Assembly: GCF_002080045.1 (NCBI RefSeq)
Contig: NZ_MUIN01000003.1
Coordinates: 317,501-381,500, forward strand
Length of the DNA: 64,000 nt
Direction of reading: 5' to 3'
Source: Pseudomonas sp. Bc-h
Lineage (GTDB): Bacteria > Pseudomonadota > Gammaproteobacteria > Pseudomonadales > Pseudomonadaceae
Both the position numbers and the translations under genes were made by a program. Positions 38,986 through 48,215 of this stretch are shown piece by piece (the stretch's first letter is position 1; the number at the start of each line of letters is the position of its first letter). The notes beneath the pieces were generated by a model. It saw only the letters and a list, made by a program, of their open reading frames with translations, searched no databases and was not told where the DNA came from.

Positions 38986-39455
38986 GCAAGGTCCGCCCCG
39001 ACGCGCCGCAACACTTGCAGCGCGTCGGGCGCTTCGTTCGCAGCCTCTCCAGCGAGCGCTTCCAGCCAGGCGCCCCTCTGTTGCGCGCCTCGCTCACGCC
39101 AGCCCAGAGTCAGACGTTGCAGTCTCACCAGCAGCTCACGCTCGGCATCGAGTTCCAGCACTTTCAAACGTTCGCGCAATGCGCCGAGTTCCGCATCGGT
39201 TATCGCCGCGGTTTTCCACTGCGTGCGCAAATCTCGCAGCGGGCCGACAACCCGGTCGTGCCACGGGGTCGCCAATTGTCTGATTTCCTCGGCCCGTTGC
39301 GGATTGAAAGGTACGTCGGACTGGTCCAGCCATAGCCCGCACAGCAACGCGCAGACGTTGCCGCCACGGGCTTGCAGCGTCAGACAGGCTTGCTCTACGC
39401 CCGGTCGAGCGTAGAAATCCAGGGTGAAACTCCAAAGGTCGGAAGGCATAGTCAT
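38982..39455 (-). CDS. TIGR02444 family protein
   Basis: 157 residues (or 155 from the ATG at 39449). LWSFTLDFYARPGVEQACLT and VCALLCGLWLDQSD are the family signature; a helical C-terminus follows. Function unknown. It is divergent from the ABC-F gene, only 40 bases between start codons, so their promoters must overlap. Confidence 0.85.
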   Translation of the reverse strand: MTMPSDLWSFTLDFYARPGVEQACLTLQARGGNVCALLCGLWLDQSDVPFNPQRAEEIRQLATPWHDRVVGPLRDLRTQWKTAAITDAELGALRERLKVLELDAERELLVRLQRLTLGWRERGAQQRGAWLEALAGEAANEAPDALQVLRRVGADLA

Positions 39456-39495
39456 CTACCGGTTTTGGGCGAAGCTGGTAGACTCCGCCGCCATT

Positions 39496-41406
39496 ATGAT
39501 CAGACTTCAAAGCCTTACCTTACAGCGTGGTCCGCAACGTCTGCTAGAAGACGCCGAGCTGACCCTGCACGCCGGCCAGAAAGCCGGCTTGATCGGCGCT
39601 AATGGCTCCGGCAAATCCAGCCTGTTCGCGTTGCTTCGGGGTGAACTGACCCCCGACAACGGCGATTGCCTGCTGCCTGCCGATTGGCGTATTGCCCACA
39701 TGCGTCAGGAGGTAGATACCCTCGAACGCCTGGCGGTGGACTACGTTCTGGATGGCGACTTGCGTCTGCGCCAGGTGCAGCGTGATCTTGCGGCAGCCGA
39801 AGCCGCTCACGATGGCGCAGCTCAGGCGCGTCTGCATTCGGAGCTCGACAGCGCCGATGGCTACACCGCCGATGCGCGGGCTCGCAAACTGCTGGCCGGT
39901 CTGGGCTTCACCAACGAACAGATGGAACGTCAGGTCGCAGATTTCTCCGGTGGCTGGCGGATGCGTCTGAACCTGGCGCAGGCATTGATGTGTCCATCGG
40001 ACCTCTTGCTGCTCGACGAGCCAACCAACCACTTGGACCTCGACGCCATCCTCTGGCTCGAAGACCACCTGAAGAGCTACCAGGGCACGCTCCTGCTGAT
40101 TTCCCACGACCGGGATTTCCTCGACGCCGTGGTTGATCACGTCGCCCACGTCGAACAGAAAAAGATCACGCTCTATCGCGGCGGTTATAGCGCTTTCGAG
40201 CGTGCCCGTGCCGAGCGTCTGGCCCAGCAGCAACAGGCCTACGAGAAGCAGCAGGCACAGCGCGCGCACATGGAGAAATTCATCACGCGCTTCAAGGCCC
40301 AGGCCACCAAGGCCAAGCAGGCACAGAGTCGGATCAAGGCGCTGGAACGCATGGAAGAGCTGTCGGCGGCTCACGTCGACTCGCCGTTCGACTTCACCTT
40401 TCGTGAGTCTGCCAAGATATCCAGCCCGCTGCTGGACCTCTCCGATGCGCGCTTGGGTTACGGTGACAAAGCCATTCTGCAGAAGGTCAAATTGCAGCTG
40501 ACCCCGGGCGCGCGCATCGGTTTGCTCGGCCCGAACGGTGCCGGTAAATCCACGCTGATCAAAAACCTCGCGGGTGAGCTTGAGCCATTGAGCGGGCGTC
40601 TGGTGCGCGGCGAAAACACAGTGGTTGGCTACTTTGCCCAGCATCAGCTGGACTCTCTCGACGCCAAGGCCAGCCCGTTACTGCATTTGCAGCGCATCGC
40701 ACCGACCGAGCGCGAACAGACCCTGCGCGACTTCCTCGGTGGTTTCGACTTCCGTGGCGCGCGACTGGACGAGCCCGTTCTGAATTTCTCCGGTGGCGAG
40801 AAAGCGCGTCTGGCGCTGGCCCTGATCGCCTGGGAAAAGCCGAACCTGCTGCTGCTCGACGAACCGACCAACCACCTCGACCTGGAAATGCGTCTGGCCC
40901 TGACCATGGCGTTGCAGGAGTTCAGCGGCGCGGTATTGGTGGTTTCCCACGATCGTCATTTGCTCAAGAGCACCACAGACAATTTCCTGTTGGTGGCCGA
41001 CGGTGTTGTTCAGGAGTTTGATGGCGATCTGGATGACTACGCCCGCTGGCTGGTGGATTACCGCTTGCGTAATGCGCCGGTGAGCAACACGCCGGTCAAC
41101 GCCGACAAGACCGACAAGAAAGCCCAGCGGCAGCAGGCGGCAGCTTTGCGTCAGCAACTGGCGCCGCACAAGCGCGAAGCCGAGAAGCTGGAGAAAGAGC
41201 TCGGCACCCTGCACGAAAAGCTGGCGAAAATCGAAACCGCACTCGGCGACAGCGCGATCTACGAAGCCGCCAACAAGGACAAGCTGCGTGACTTGCTGGC
41301 TGATCAGGCCAAGCTGAAAAGCCGTGAGTCCGAGCTGGAAGAGGCGTGGATGGAAGCGCTGGAACTGCTGGAGTCGATGCAGGCCGAGCTGGAAGCGCTG
41401 TCCTGA
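39496..41406 (+). CDS. ABC-F ATPase, YheS-like
   Basis: 636 residues with two ABC cassettes and no membrane helix, as in ABC-F proteins that act on ribosomes. Walker A motifs are GANGSGKSS and GPNGAGKST; signature motifs are VADFSGGWRMRL and LNFSGGEKARLAL; both Walker B ends read LLLDEPTNHLDL. The linker (about residues 240-310) is highly charged, and the C-terminus is a coiled coil. The start at 39496 (MIRLQSLTLQRG) is the family start. The closest named relative is E. coli YheS. Confidence 0.93.
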   Translation: MIRLQSLTLQRGPQRLLEDAELTLHAGQKAGLIGANGSGKSSLFALLRGELTPDNGDCLLPADWRIAHMRQEVDTLERLAVDYVLDGDLRLRQVQRDLAAAEAAHDGAAQARLHSELDSADGYTADARARKLLAGLGFTNEQMERQVADFSGGWRMRLNLAQALMCPSDLLLLDEPTNHLDLDAILWLEDHLKSYQGTLLLISHDRDFLDAVVDHVAHVEQKKITLYRGGYSAFERARAERLAQQQQAYEKQQAQRAHMEKFITRFKAQATKAKQAQSRIKALERMEELSAAHVDSPFDFTFRESAKISSPLLDLSDARLGYGDKAILQKVKLQLTPGARIGLLGPNGAGKSTLIKNLAGELEPLSGRLVRGENTVVGYFAQHQLDSLDAKASPLLHLQRIAPTEREQTLRDFLGGFDFRGARLDEPVLNFSGGEKARLALALIAWEKPNLLLLDEPTNHLDLEMRLALTMALQEFSGAVLVVSHDRHLLKSTTDNFLLVADGVVQEFDGDLDDYARWLVDYRLRNAPVSNTPVNADKTDKKAQRQQAAALRQQLAPHKREAEKLEKELGTLHEKLAKIETALGDSAIYEAANKDKLRDLLADQAKLKSRESELEEAWMEALELLESMQAELEALS

Positions 41407-41589
41407 TGAGGCGCCCGGCGCCACTCTGGTAATCGGCTGGCGCTTTCAATACCGGCGCGGGGGACGGGCTGATGCCTTGTGACCCGCACAGCTATCTCCC
41501 AAGTCGCCGCAACAGTTAGAAATAATTGGTCTTTGGGCCGCAGAAACACTAGGTTAGAGCGAGTTTTCCGCTCTTGCCTGAGGTGTGTA

Positions 41590-42216
41590 ATGTCGCTCGA
41601 AACGTGGCTGGCTTTCTTCGCCGCCTGCTGGGTCATCAGCCTGTCTCCGGGCGCCGGTGCCATTGCATCGATGTCCAGTGGCCTGCAATACGGTTTCTGG
41701 CGCGGGTACTGGAACGCGCTGGGGCTGCAACTGGCGCTGATTGTGCAGATCGCGATCATCGCCGCAGGCCTGGGCGCGATCCTCGCCACCTCGGCGCTGG
41801 CATTCACGCTGATCAAGTGGTTCGGTGTCGCATACCTGGTTTACCTGGGCGTGAAGCAATGGCGCGCGCTGCCGAGTGATCTGTCCGATGACTCGACTAT
41901 TCGCCCTATCGGCAAGCCGCTGGCGCTGATTGCCCGGGGCTTCCTGGTGAACATCAGCAACCCCAAGGCGCTGGTGTTCATGCTGGCGATCCTGCCGCAG
42001 TTCATCGACACCCATCTGGCTCTGGTGCCGCAGTATCTGACGATCACCGTGACTATGGTCAGCGTCGATCTGATCGTGATGGCGGGCTACACGGGGCTGG
42101 CTTCGAAAGTGCTGCGTTTGCTCAAGACGCCTAAACAGCAGCGCCGCATGAACCGCACATTTGCCGGACTGTTCGTCAGTGCGGCGGCTTTTCTGGCGAC
42201 GCTGCATCGCGCTTGA
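41590..42216 (+). CDS. LysE/RhtB family amino-acid exporter
   Basis: 208 residues with about six membrane helices. The family N-terminus FFAACWVISLSPGAGAIASM and the segment RGFLVNISNPKALVFMLAIL are clear. Such proteins export amino acids such as homoserine or threonine; the substrate is not predictable. The start is set by family alignment; the frame extends upstream to 41479. Confidence 0.88.
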   Translation: MSLETWLAFFAACWVISLSPGAGAIASMSSGLQYGFWRGYWNALGLQLALIVQIAIIAAGLGAILATSALAFTLIKWFGVAYLVYLGVKQWRALPSDLSDDSTIRPIGKPLALIARGFLVNISNPKALVFMLAILPQFIDTHLALVPQYLTITVTMVSVDLIVMAGYTGLASKVLRLLKTPKQQRRMNRTFAGLFVSAAAFLATLHRA

Positions 42217-42230
42217 TTTGAGCTGAATCG

Positions 42231-42290
42231 CCGTAGCAGCCCAGCTTGCCAGTGGTAGCGATCGTCAAGACGCCACCGCTGGCCAATGGA
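42231..42290. repeat. Degenerate REP-type repeat
   Basis: CCGTAGCAGCCCAGCTTGCC and a partly complementary CCACCGCTGGCCAATGG arm flank a short spacer after the LysE gene. Less regular than the copies at 22799 and 26375. Confidence 0.55.
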
Positions 42291-42327
42291 GCGCCGCCCG
42301 GCCTTTCGCTAAAGGATATTGCGAAGA

Positions 42328-43077
42328 TCACCTCAGAATCTTCGGTGCCTCATCCCGTGGCAGGTTGTTGCGCTGCACAGCCTGTTCCGGCGAGTACTCA
42401 ACTTCCCCACGCAGTTGTTCACGCAGCTGACGGGCGACATCCAGGCCGATCGACTTTGACACTTCTCGCACCACACGTCCGCGGTTCGACTCGATGCGTC
42501 GGTCGTTGCCGTTCGCCAGTCTGGTGTCCTGACCTTCACCCATCGCCGTGAACGCTGAGGTAATCTCGAAGGTGCGCGTATTGATCAGGCTGAAATCCGC
42601 CACCAGCGTCAGGCCCAATACAGCCGAGTGGCTGTTGGTGTTGGTGTTGGCGATTTCGTTGACGTCGTGGCGAAAGTCGATGTCCGAGACGGTACCGAAC
42701 AGCACGTAATCGGCGCCCTTGAAGTTGCCGTTCTTGATCCGCTTGATAACGTCGTAAACGTCTTCTCTGGACTTGGCCGTGTGAGGCGTGCCCTGCACTA
42801 ATTGGAACATCCCGGACTTGAGAATCTCGCCCTTGATGTCGCCGCTGAATTTACGCAGCTCACCTTGCTCGATGTAGGTATTGCGCGCTTCGTACTCCTT
42901 GTAACTGGCCGAGCCACTGGCGCTGTAGGCGTTGGCCTGGAAGTTCGTCTGCGCCGATACGGTGTGGATGTACTCTTCCACCTGTTGCTCGAAGGCCATG
43001 TCGGTCACTGCGACTTTCGGTGCGGCGTGGGCGCCGACCGCGCAGAGCATGCCGAGAATTCCGATCCATGCGCGCAT
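42328..43077 (-). CDS. CsgG-like periplasmic/outer-membrane protein
   Basis: 249 residues with a signal peptide (MRAWIGILGMLCAVGAHAAP). KVAVTDMAFEQQVEEYIHTV and GADYVLFGTVSDIDFRHDVN follow the CsgG/LpoB fold seen in the next gene. The start at 43077 has GGAGCG upstream. Last gene of a four-gene operon, two bases after the lpoB-like gene. Function unknown; probably an envelope partner of it. Confidence 0.75.
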   Translation of the reverse strand: MRAWIGILGMLCAVGAHAAPKVAVTDMAFEQQVEEYIHTVSAQTNFQANAYSASGSASYKEYEARNTYIEQGELRKFSGDIKGEILKSGMFQLVQGTPHTAKSREDVYDVIKRIKNGNFKGADYVLFGTVSDIDFRHDVNEIANTNTNSHSAVLGLTLVADFSLINTRTFEITSAFTAMGEGQDTRLANGNDRRIESNRGRVVREVSKSIGLDVARQLREQLRGEVEYSPEQAVQRNNLPRDEAPKILR

Positions 43078-43079
43078 GC

Positions 43080-43670
43080 TCAGCGCTCCGTGGTCTTGCG
43101 GATTTCTTTTTCGTCCATCCACTCAGCAAGTCCGCTTTCCACGTCGATCAGTTGCAGGCTGAATTTGTAGAAGACGTCCTTGTAGTCGCTGCTGCGCTTG
43201 ACGATCGAGCTGATCGAACCTTCCAGACGGTATTTGGCGGCGACCATGTTGCCGGTCTTGCTTACGGTCGACTGTTTGTAGAGGCCACTCTGGTTCTGCA
43301 GCTTGAGCTGGTCGACCTGGCTCTGCATGTCGGTGTTGTCGCTGGCGAAACGCGCGGTACCGGACTTCATCAGCTGAGTCTTGATCGACGTGGTGATTTC
43401 GCGGGTGTCGATGTATTCGCTGGTTTTGTTCTTCACGTCGTAGACCTGCACTACCGGGCGGCCCTGAAGGGTGCCCGACTGCGCCAGAGAGCGAGTCATG
43501 CTTTCGGCAATCATCTGCAGATCGGTCGAGCCGAATTCATTGGTGATGGTTTCAACGGCCTTGGTGTCGCCGTAGCTGATGTTCTTGCTACCCAGAACGG
43601 GCGAGTTGTTGGCGCAGCCGGTGGCCAGCAGGGCCAGGGCGGCAATGAGAGAGAAGCGAAAAAACGACAT
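43080..43670 (-). CDS. lpoB: LpoB-like lipoprotein (PBP activator family)
   Basis: 196 residues with lipobox ATGCANN (Cys near residue 19) after MSFFRFSLIAALALLA. KNISYGDTKAVETITNEFGS and AAKYRLEGSISSIVKRSSDY are typical of LpoB, the activator of PBP1b in E. coli. Pseudomonas uses another activator (LpoP) for PBP1b, so its partner here is uncertain. ycfL lies just upstream, as in E. coli. Confidence 0.82.
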   Translation of the reverse strand: MSFFRFSLIAALALLATGCANNSPVLGSKNISYGDTKAVETITNEFGSTDLQMIAESMTRSLAQSGTLQGRPVVQVYDVKNKTSEYIDTREITTSIKTQLMKSGTARFASDNTDMQSQVDQLKLQNQSGLYKQSTVSKTGNMVAAKYRLEGSISSIVKRSSDYKDVFYKFSLQLIDVESGLAEWMDEKEIRKTTER

Positions 43671-43705
43671 GTCGAGGGTCTCTTTGGCTGAGCGAATCGT
43701 GTGGG

Positions 43706-44077
43706 TCAAGGGGTTTTGACTTCAAGGCGAAAGTCAGTGGCCTTCGGCACCGGAGCGATGGCTGGCAAGAAGCTGCTTTGCGAGCCATACAGCGTCAGGC
43801 TTTTCCAGGTTTCGGGCTCGGCGACCGGGAAGCCGTCGTTGCCAAGCCAGGCGAAGCGGTAATACATCGTCTTGTTGTAACTGCTGGTGTTGTTCAGCGA
43901 GACGTTGACGGTCATGAAGCCGTTTTCCCGAGCGACGCGCATTGGGCCGATCTCGATGTTCTTCAGGCTGCCCATGACGACCACCTTGCTGGCGGCGCTG
44001 CCGGGGGCGGGCGGTGGCGGGGTGGCGCAGCCGGCAAGCAACGCCAGCGCCATCAGGCCGAAAATCTTGCAACGCAT
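43706..44077 (-). CDS. ycfL: YcfL family lipoprotein (DUF1425)
   Basis: 123 residues with lipobox LAGCATP (Cys17), a short Pro/Ala linker and a beta-rich domain (VNVSLNNTSSYNKTMYYRFA, WLGNDGFPVAEPETWKSLTL). This matches YcfL, encoded beside lpoB in enterobacteria. It is coupled by short gaps to the genes on both sides. Confidence 0.85.
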   Translation of the reverse strand: MRCKIFGLMALALLAGCATPPPPAPGSAASKVVVMGSLKNIEIGPMRVARENGFMTVNVSLNNTSSYNKTMYYRFAWLGNDGFPVAEPETWKSLTLYGSQSSFLPAIAPVPKATDFRLEVKTP

Positions 44078-44090
44078 GAATAGACTCCGT

Positions 44091-45494
44091 TCAGGGTTTG
44101 TTGATGGCCACGGTCTGCGGCAGGCTCGACGGGATGACTTGAGCCGCCAGGCCGCTGGTGTAGACCTGGTTGCCGATGGCGCGCAGGGTGACCACTTGAT
44201 AAGGCCGGTCGACTTTCAACTGCACATGAGTGCCACCAAGCGAAGAGGGCAATACGACCTGATGTTCGCCCGGCTTGAGGCGCACACGCGCTACCAGCGT
44301 GTTGTCCGGCAGCGTGCGCCAGGTTCGCGTGTCGGCGCCTTCGGTGACGGCCGAAGCGATACCGACCGCCAGACCGGCAAGCGGGCTGGTTTCGTTGAGT
44401 TTCTTTTGCGTCACGCCACGGGTGATGGCGCGCACGCTGGTGCGCAGGATGATGCCGGGCATGTCGTCACGCAGGGCGCGACGGGACATGGCGGTAGTGC
44501 TGTTGAGGATGGTCAGGTTCAGCGGCTGCCCGTCGAGAGCGATCTGGTTGAAGAACGGCGTGGAAGTGTCTGCCTTGATCACCGGAAACGACAACGGCGT
44601 GATTACCAGATTGTTCTGAATGGGCAGCGGTAGCGGAATGCGGATCGAGTCCCGGGCCGGAGCAAAACCGGCCTGCACCACGATCAACACTTCGCTGCCT
44701 TCGGCGCCGGTGTTCTTGCTGCCGGCGGCGTCGAGATTGAGCAGGGCCTGATCCAGTAACGGTGTGTTCGGGCGCAATTCGGCGGCCTGACGATAGCCCG
44801 GTGCGGCGAGGTCTTTCTCGCCCAGTGCTTCATACACGAAGCCGGCCAGGTAGTGGCTGAACGCACTCTGATAGCTGTTTTTCAGGCCCACCACTTCCGG
44901 CGCATCAAGGGACTCGACAGGGTAGCCCTTGAGGTCCTTGTACTGGGTGCTCACGCCTTGGCTTTTAGCCTCGTTTTCACTCTTGAGGTACTGCTTGTCG
45001 CGCAGTTCGGCGATGACGGCTTCGCGTTCATGGGTTTTTTTGATTTCGGTACGCGCACCGTCGAAATCGTTCTGAGCCAAGAGGTTCAAAGCCATCTGGG
45101 TGGTCAGCATGACTTTTTCGTAGTCGTAACCTTCGTAGCGGCGAACCTTGTCGTTGACCAGAAAGCTGCCGAACTGGGCGAGGTACTTGCCGCTGTCGAG
45201 CTTGACCGAGTCTTCCCAGCCGAGCACGGTCTGGTCGGCGAGGCGCCAGGCAGTCTGGCTGCCGGTCAAGTCACCTCTGGAACGCAGCAGTTCACCTTTC
45301 TCGAAGTAATACAGCAGGTCCTTGTCATCGCCGGTGTTGTTTTTTTCCAGCAACGACAGGGCGCCGTCGACATTGCCGCTGCTCAACTGCAGGTTGGTCT
45401 GCTGCAGTTCGGTATCGTAGTTGCGAAAGGCGGCGCAGCCGGTCAGTTGCACAGTCGCGATCAGCGCGAATGCAGTCAAGGCGCGGGAAGACAT
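44091..45494 (-). CDS. COG3014 TPR-like lipoprotein
   Basis: 467 residues from MSSRALTAFALIATVQLTGC with a lipobox LTGCAAF. The N-terminal half is helical repeats (YYFEKGELLRSRGDLTGSQT) and the C-terminal half a beta-rich part. AAGGA is nine bases before the ATG at 45494; the ATG at 45503 abuts it and is less likely. First gene of the lipoprotein operon. No experimental function known to me. Confidence 0.8.
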   Translation of the reverse strand: MSSRALTAFALIATVQLTGCAAFRNYDTELQQTNLQLSSGNVDGALSLLEKNNTGDDKDLLYYFEKGELLRSRGDLTGSQTAWRLADQTVLGWEDSVKLDSGKYLAQFGSFLVNDKVRRYEGYDYEKVMLTTQMALNLLAQNDFDGARTEIKKTHEREAVIAELRDKQYLKSENEAKSQGVSTQYKDLKGYPVESLDAPEVVGLKNSYQSAFSHYLAGFVYEALGEKDLAAPGYRQAAELRPNTPLLDQALLNLDAAGSKNTGAEGSEVLIVVQAGFAPARDSIRIPLPLPIQNNLVITPLSFPVIKADTSTPFFNQIALDGQPLNLTILNSTTAMSRRALRDDMPGIILRTSVRAITRGVTQKKLNETSPLAGLAVGIASAVTEGADTRTWRTLPDNTLVARVRLKPGEHQVVLPSSLGGTHVQLKVDRPYQVVTLRAIGNQVYTSGLAAQVIPSSLPQTVAINKP

Positions 45495-45808
45495 CGAGAT
45501 CATTCCTTGAAATGGCCAGGTTTACAGCCGGCCATGCAAATCCGTTTTGAGGAAGCAGAACTTCCCGTGAGGTCAGCCGTTGATGATGGCTGTGTGCCAG
45601 TTAATGGCGGCGAGGATTATAAGGAGCGAGCCACTTAAAACAATGGCTTTTTGATGTCGCACGGCACATTCAGAAGGGTCTGACACACCGTTTAACAGTT
45701 TGCGCAGATCCGCCGGGTCATCGGCCGACAATCACAAATATCAAGCCGACTAGCCAATATTGGCCGAACAATGTCGGAACGCTTGAGTGCGCGACGCTGT
45801 ACATGAAC

Positions 45809-45828
45809 AATGACAACCCTTCGCATTT
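45809..45828 (+). promoter_or_regulatory. Candidate Fur box before the FTR1 gene
   Basis: AATGACAACCCTTCGCATTT resembles Pseudomonas Fur sites such as AATGAGAATGATTCGCATTT, with four differences. It lies 17 bases before the chosen ATG, a position that would block transcription or initiation. The rest of the 350-base gap between 45495 and 45845 shows no gene. Confidence 0.4.
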
Positions 45829-45845
45829 CTACTCGAGATTCACGC

Positions 45846-47741
45846 ATGTTTTCCCCGTCCCGCTTCATGGCCTGCCTGAGCCTGGTGCTGCTGAGTCTGT
45901 TCAGCACCGCATCATCGGCAGATTCCGTCGACGGTGCCGCTCAGGCACTGCATCTGCTCGACTACGTGAGCGCGGATTACCCGCCCACCGTGGTTGACGG
46001 CAAGGTGATCGACGAAGCGGAGTACCGCGAGCAGGTCGAGTTTCTCGGCGCGTTGCAGGGCCTGATCGTTGCCTTGCCCGCGCATGGTGAGCGTGTCGAG
46101 CTGGAGCAGGGCGTCAAAGCCTTGCTGGCCGCAGTCGAACAGAAGCAGGACGGCGCTCTGGTTGCGCGTCAAGCTCGGCAACTGGGGGCCAAACTGGCAG
46201 TGGCTTACGAAGTGAGCCAGGCGCCGGTGATTACCCCCGACCCCATTCGTGGAGCGCCGCTGTATGCGCAGCACTGTTCGGTCTGTCACGGCGACGCGGG
46301 GGCTGGCGATGGCCCTGCGGGTATCGGGCTGACGCCACCACCGGCCAACCTGCGTGACGCGCCGCGGCTGGATCGCCTGAGCCTCTACGACATCTACAAC
46401 ACCCTCGGGCTGGGTATCGAGGGCACCGACATGCCTTCGTTCGCTGACCAGCTGGATGACCGTCAGCGTTGGGACGTAGCGACCTACATCGCCAGCTTCA
46501 GCGCTGATGCCGCGGCCGCTCAGGGCAAAACCTACAACCTCGCCGATCTCGCGCGCCAGACCCCGGCAGAAGTGATCGCCGCTGAAGGTCCACAGGCGGC
46601 GGCGACCTTCCGCGCCCAGCGTGCCCACCCGCCGCAGGTCCAGCGCGGCCCGGCGCAACTTCTCGATTACACCCGTCAGACGCTGGACAAGAGCCTGGCG
46701 GCGTATCAATCCGGCGAACGCGAGCAGGCATACGATCTGTCGGTAGCCGCGTATCTTGAAGGCTTCGAGCTGGTGGAAAGCTCGCTGGACAATGTTGATG
46801 CCAACGTTCGCAAGGACACCGAGAAAGCGCTCATGGCCTATCGGCAGTCGTTGCAGGACGGGAGGCCTGTCGATCAGGCCGCACAGAAGCTTTCGGCCGC
46901 GAAGATCAAGCTCAAGGAATCGGCTGATCTGCTGGGAAGCGATGGCTTGAGTACATCGCTGAGCTTCATTTCGGGATTATTGATTCTGCTGCGCGAAGGC
47001 CTTGAAGCGATTCTGGTATTGGCAGCGATTCTTGCCTTCTTGCGCAACACCGGCCAGCAATCGGCGGTCCGCAGCGTCAACGTTGGGTGGGGGCTGGCGT
47101 TGCTGGCTGGCTTGGGAACCTGGGCCTTGGCGGCGTATGTAATTGATGTCAGCGGCTCGCAACGTGAACTGCTGGAAGGCGCGACTGCTCTGTTCGCCAG
47201 CGTCATGGTGCTGTGGCTGGGCGTATGGATGCACGACCGGCGTCACGCGGCTGCCTGGCAGGATTACATCAAGAGCAGCCTGGTTGGCGGCGGTGGGCGT
47301 TTCGGCTTTGCGGTGCTGGCATTCTTCTCGGTCTATCGCGAACTGTTCGAGGTGATCCTGTTCTACGAGACCCTCTGGCTTCAGGCCGGTCCCGCCGGGC
47401 ATAACGCTGTGCTGGCTGGTGGCGCTACTGCGCTGGTGCTGTTGGTGGGCCTGGCGTGGGTCATTCTGCGCGGCTCGGCGAAGCTGCCATTGGCGATGTT
47501 CTTTGGCATTAACGCAGCACTGCTGTGCGCGTTGTCCGTGGTCTTCGCGGGCCATGGCGTGAAGGCGCTGCAAGAGGCCGGTATCTTCGGTACGCGACCG
47601 GTGCCGTTCTTCGAATTCGACTGGTTGGGCATTCATGCCGATGCGTATTCGCTGAGTGCTCAGGCTGTCGCGCTGCTGGCAATCGCGGTGCTCTACGGCC
47701 GCAGTCGGCTGGCTGAGAAGCGTCGGGTGGAGGCTGCATGA
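45846..47741 (+). CDS. FTR1-family iron permease with cytochrome c domain
   Basis: 631 residues from MFSPSRFMACLSLVLLSLFS, a signal peptide; an ATG at 45810 would add 12 residues and disturb it. A cytochrome c domain has Cys144-Cys147-His148 (HCSVCHGDAGAGDGPAGIGL). A helical linker leads to the FTR1 membrane domain with the iron motif REGLE at residues 383-387 and a second RELFE motif (VYRELFEVILFYETLW). It takes up iron with likely redox help from the haem domain. The YaiI gene overlaps its stop. Confidence 0.9.
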   Translation: MFSPSRFMACLSLVLLSLFSTASSADSVDGAAQALHLLDYVSADYPPTVVDGKVIDEAEYREQVEFLGALQGLIVALPAHGERVELEQGVKALLAAVEQKQDGALVARQARQLGAKLAVAYEVSQAPVITPDPIRGAPLYAQHCSVCHGDAGAGDGPAGIGLTPPPANLRDAPRLDRLSLYDIYNTLGLGIEGTDMPSFADQLDDRQRWDVATYIASFSADAAAAQGKTYNLADLARQTPAEVIAAEGPQAAATFRAQRAHPPQVQRGPAQLLDYTRQTLDKSLAAYQSGEREQAYDLSVAAYLEGFELVESSLDNVDANVRKDTEKALMAYRQSLQDGRPVDQAAQKLSAAKIKLKESADLLGSDGLSTSLSFISGLLILLREGLEAILVLAAILAFLRNTGQQSAVRSVNVGWGLALLAGLGTWALAAYVIDVSGSQRELLEGATALFASVMVLWLGVWMHDRRHAAAWQDYIKSSLVGGGGRFGFAVLAFFSVYRELFEVILFYETLWLQAGPAGHNAVLAGGATALVLLVGLAWVILRGSAKLPLAMFFGINAALLCALSVVFAGHGVKALQEAGIFGTRPVPFFEFDWLGIHADAYSLSAQAVALLAIAVLYGRSRLAEKRRVEAA

Positions 47742-48202
47742 TGCGGGTCTGGATCGATGCCGACGCTTGCCCGAAGGCTGCCAAGGATCAAGTCGTCAAA
47801 TTCGCCCTCAAACGAAAGTTCGAGGTGGTGATGGTGGCGGGGGTCAGTTTGATCAAGCCGAATTTTGCGCTGGTCAAACTGATCGTGGTGCCCAGCGGCC
47901 CCGATGCTGCCGATGATTATCTGGTCGAACACGCTGTGCCGGGTGAACTGGTGATCTGCAGTGATGTGCCGCTGGCAGACCGCCTGGTGAAGAAGGGCGT
48001 TGCCGCTCTGGACCCGCGTGGCAAAGAGTTCGATGCGCAAAACATGGGCGAGCGGCTGGCGGTGCGTAACCTGTTCACCGACCTGCGCGAACAAGGGCAG
48101 GCCGGTGGCGGGCAGGGCGCTTATGGTGATCGCGAGAAGCAGGCCTTCGCCAATTCCCTGGACCGGATTCTGACGCGTTTGGCGCGCGAATATCCGGTCT
48201 GA
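47741..48202 (+). CDS. yaiI: YaiI/YqxD family protein (UPF0178)
   Basis: 153 residues from MRVWIDADACPKAAKDQVVK, with the PIN-like family's acidic start and GKEFDAQNMGERLAVRNL at the C-terminal side. An ATG at 47738 adds one residue; 47741 has better spacing to GGAGG (seven bases). The stop of the FTR1 gene overlaps. Molecular role unknown; nuclease activity is only suspected from the fold. Confidence 0.88.
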   Translation: MRVWIDADACPKAAKDQVVKFALKRKFEVVMVAGVSLIKPNFALVKLIVVPSGPDAADDYLVEHAVPGELVICSDVPLADRLVKKGVAALDPRGKEFDAQNMGERLAVRNLFTDLREQGQAGGGQGAYGDREKQAFANSLDRILTRLAREYPV

Positions 48203-48215
48203 TCAGCCTGGGGCT

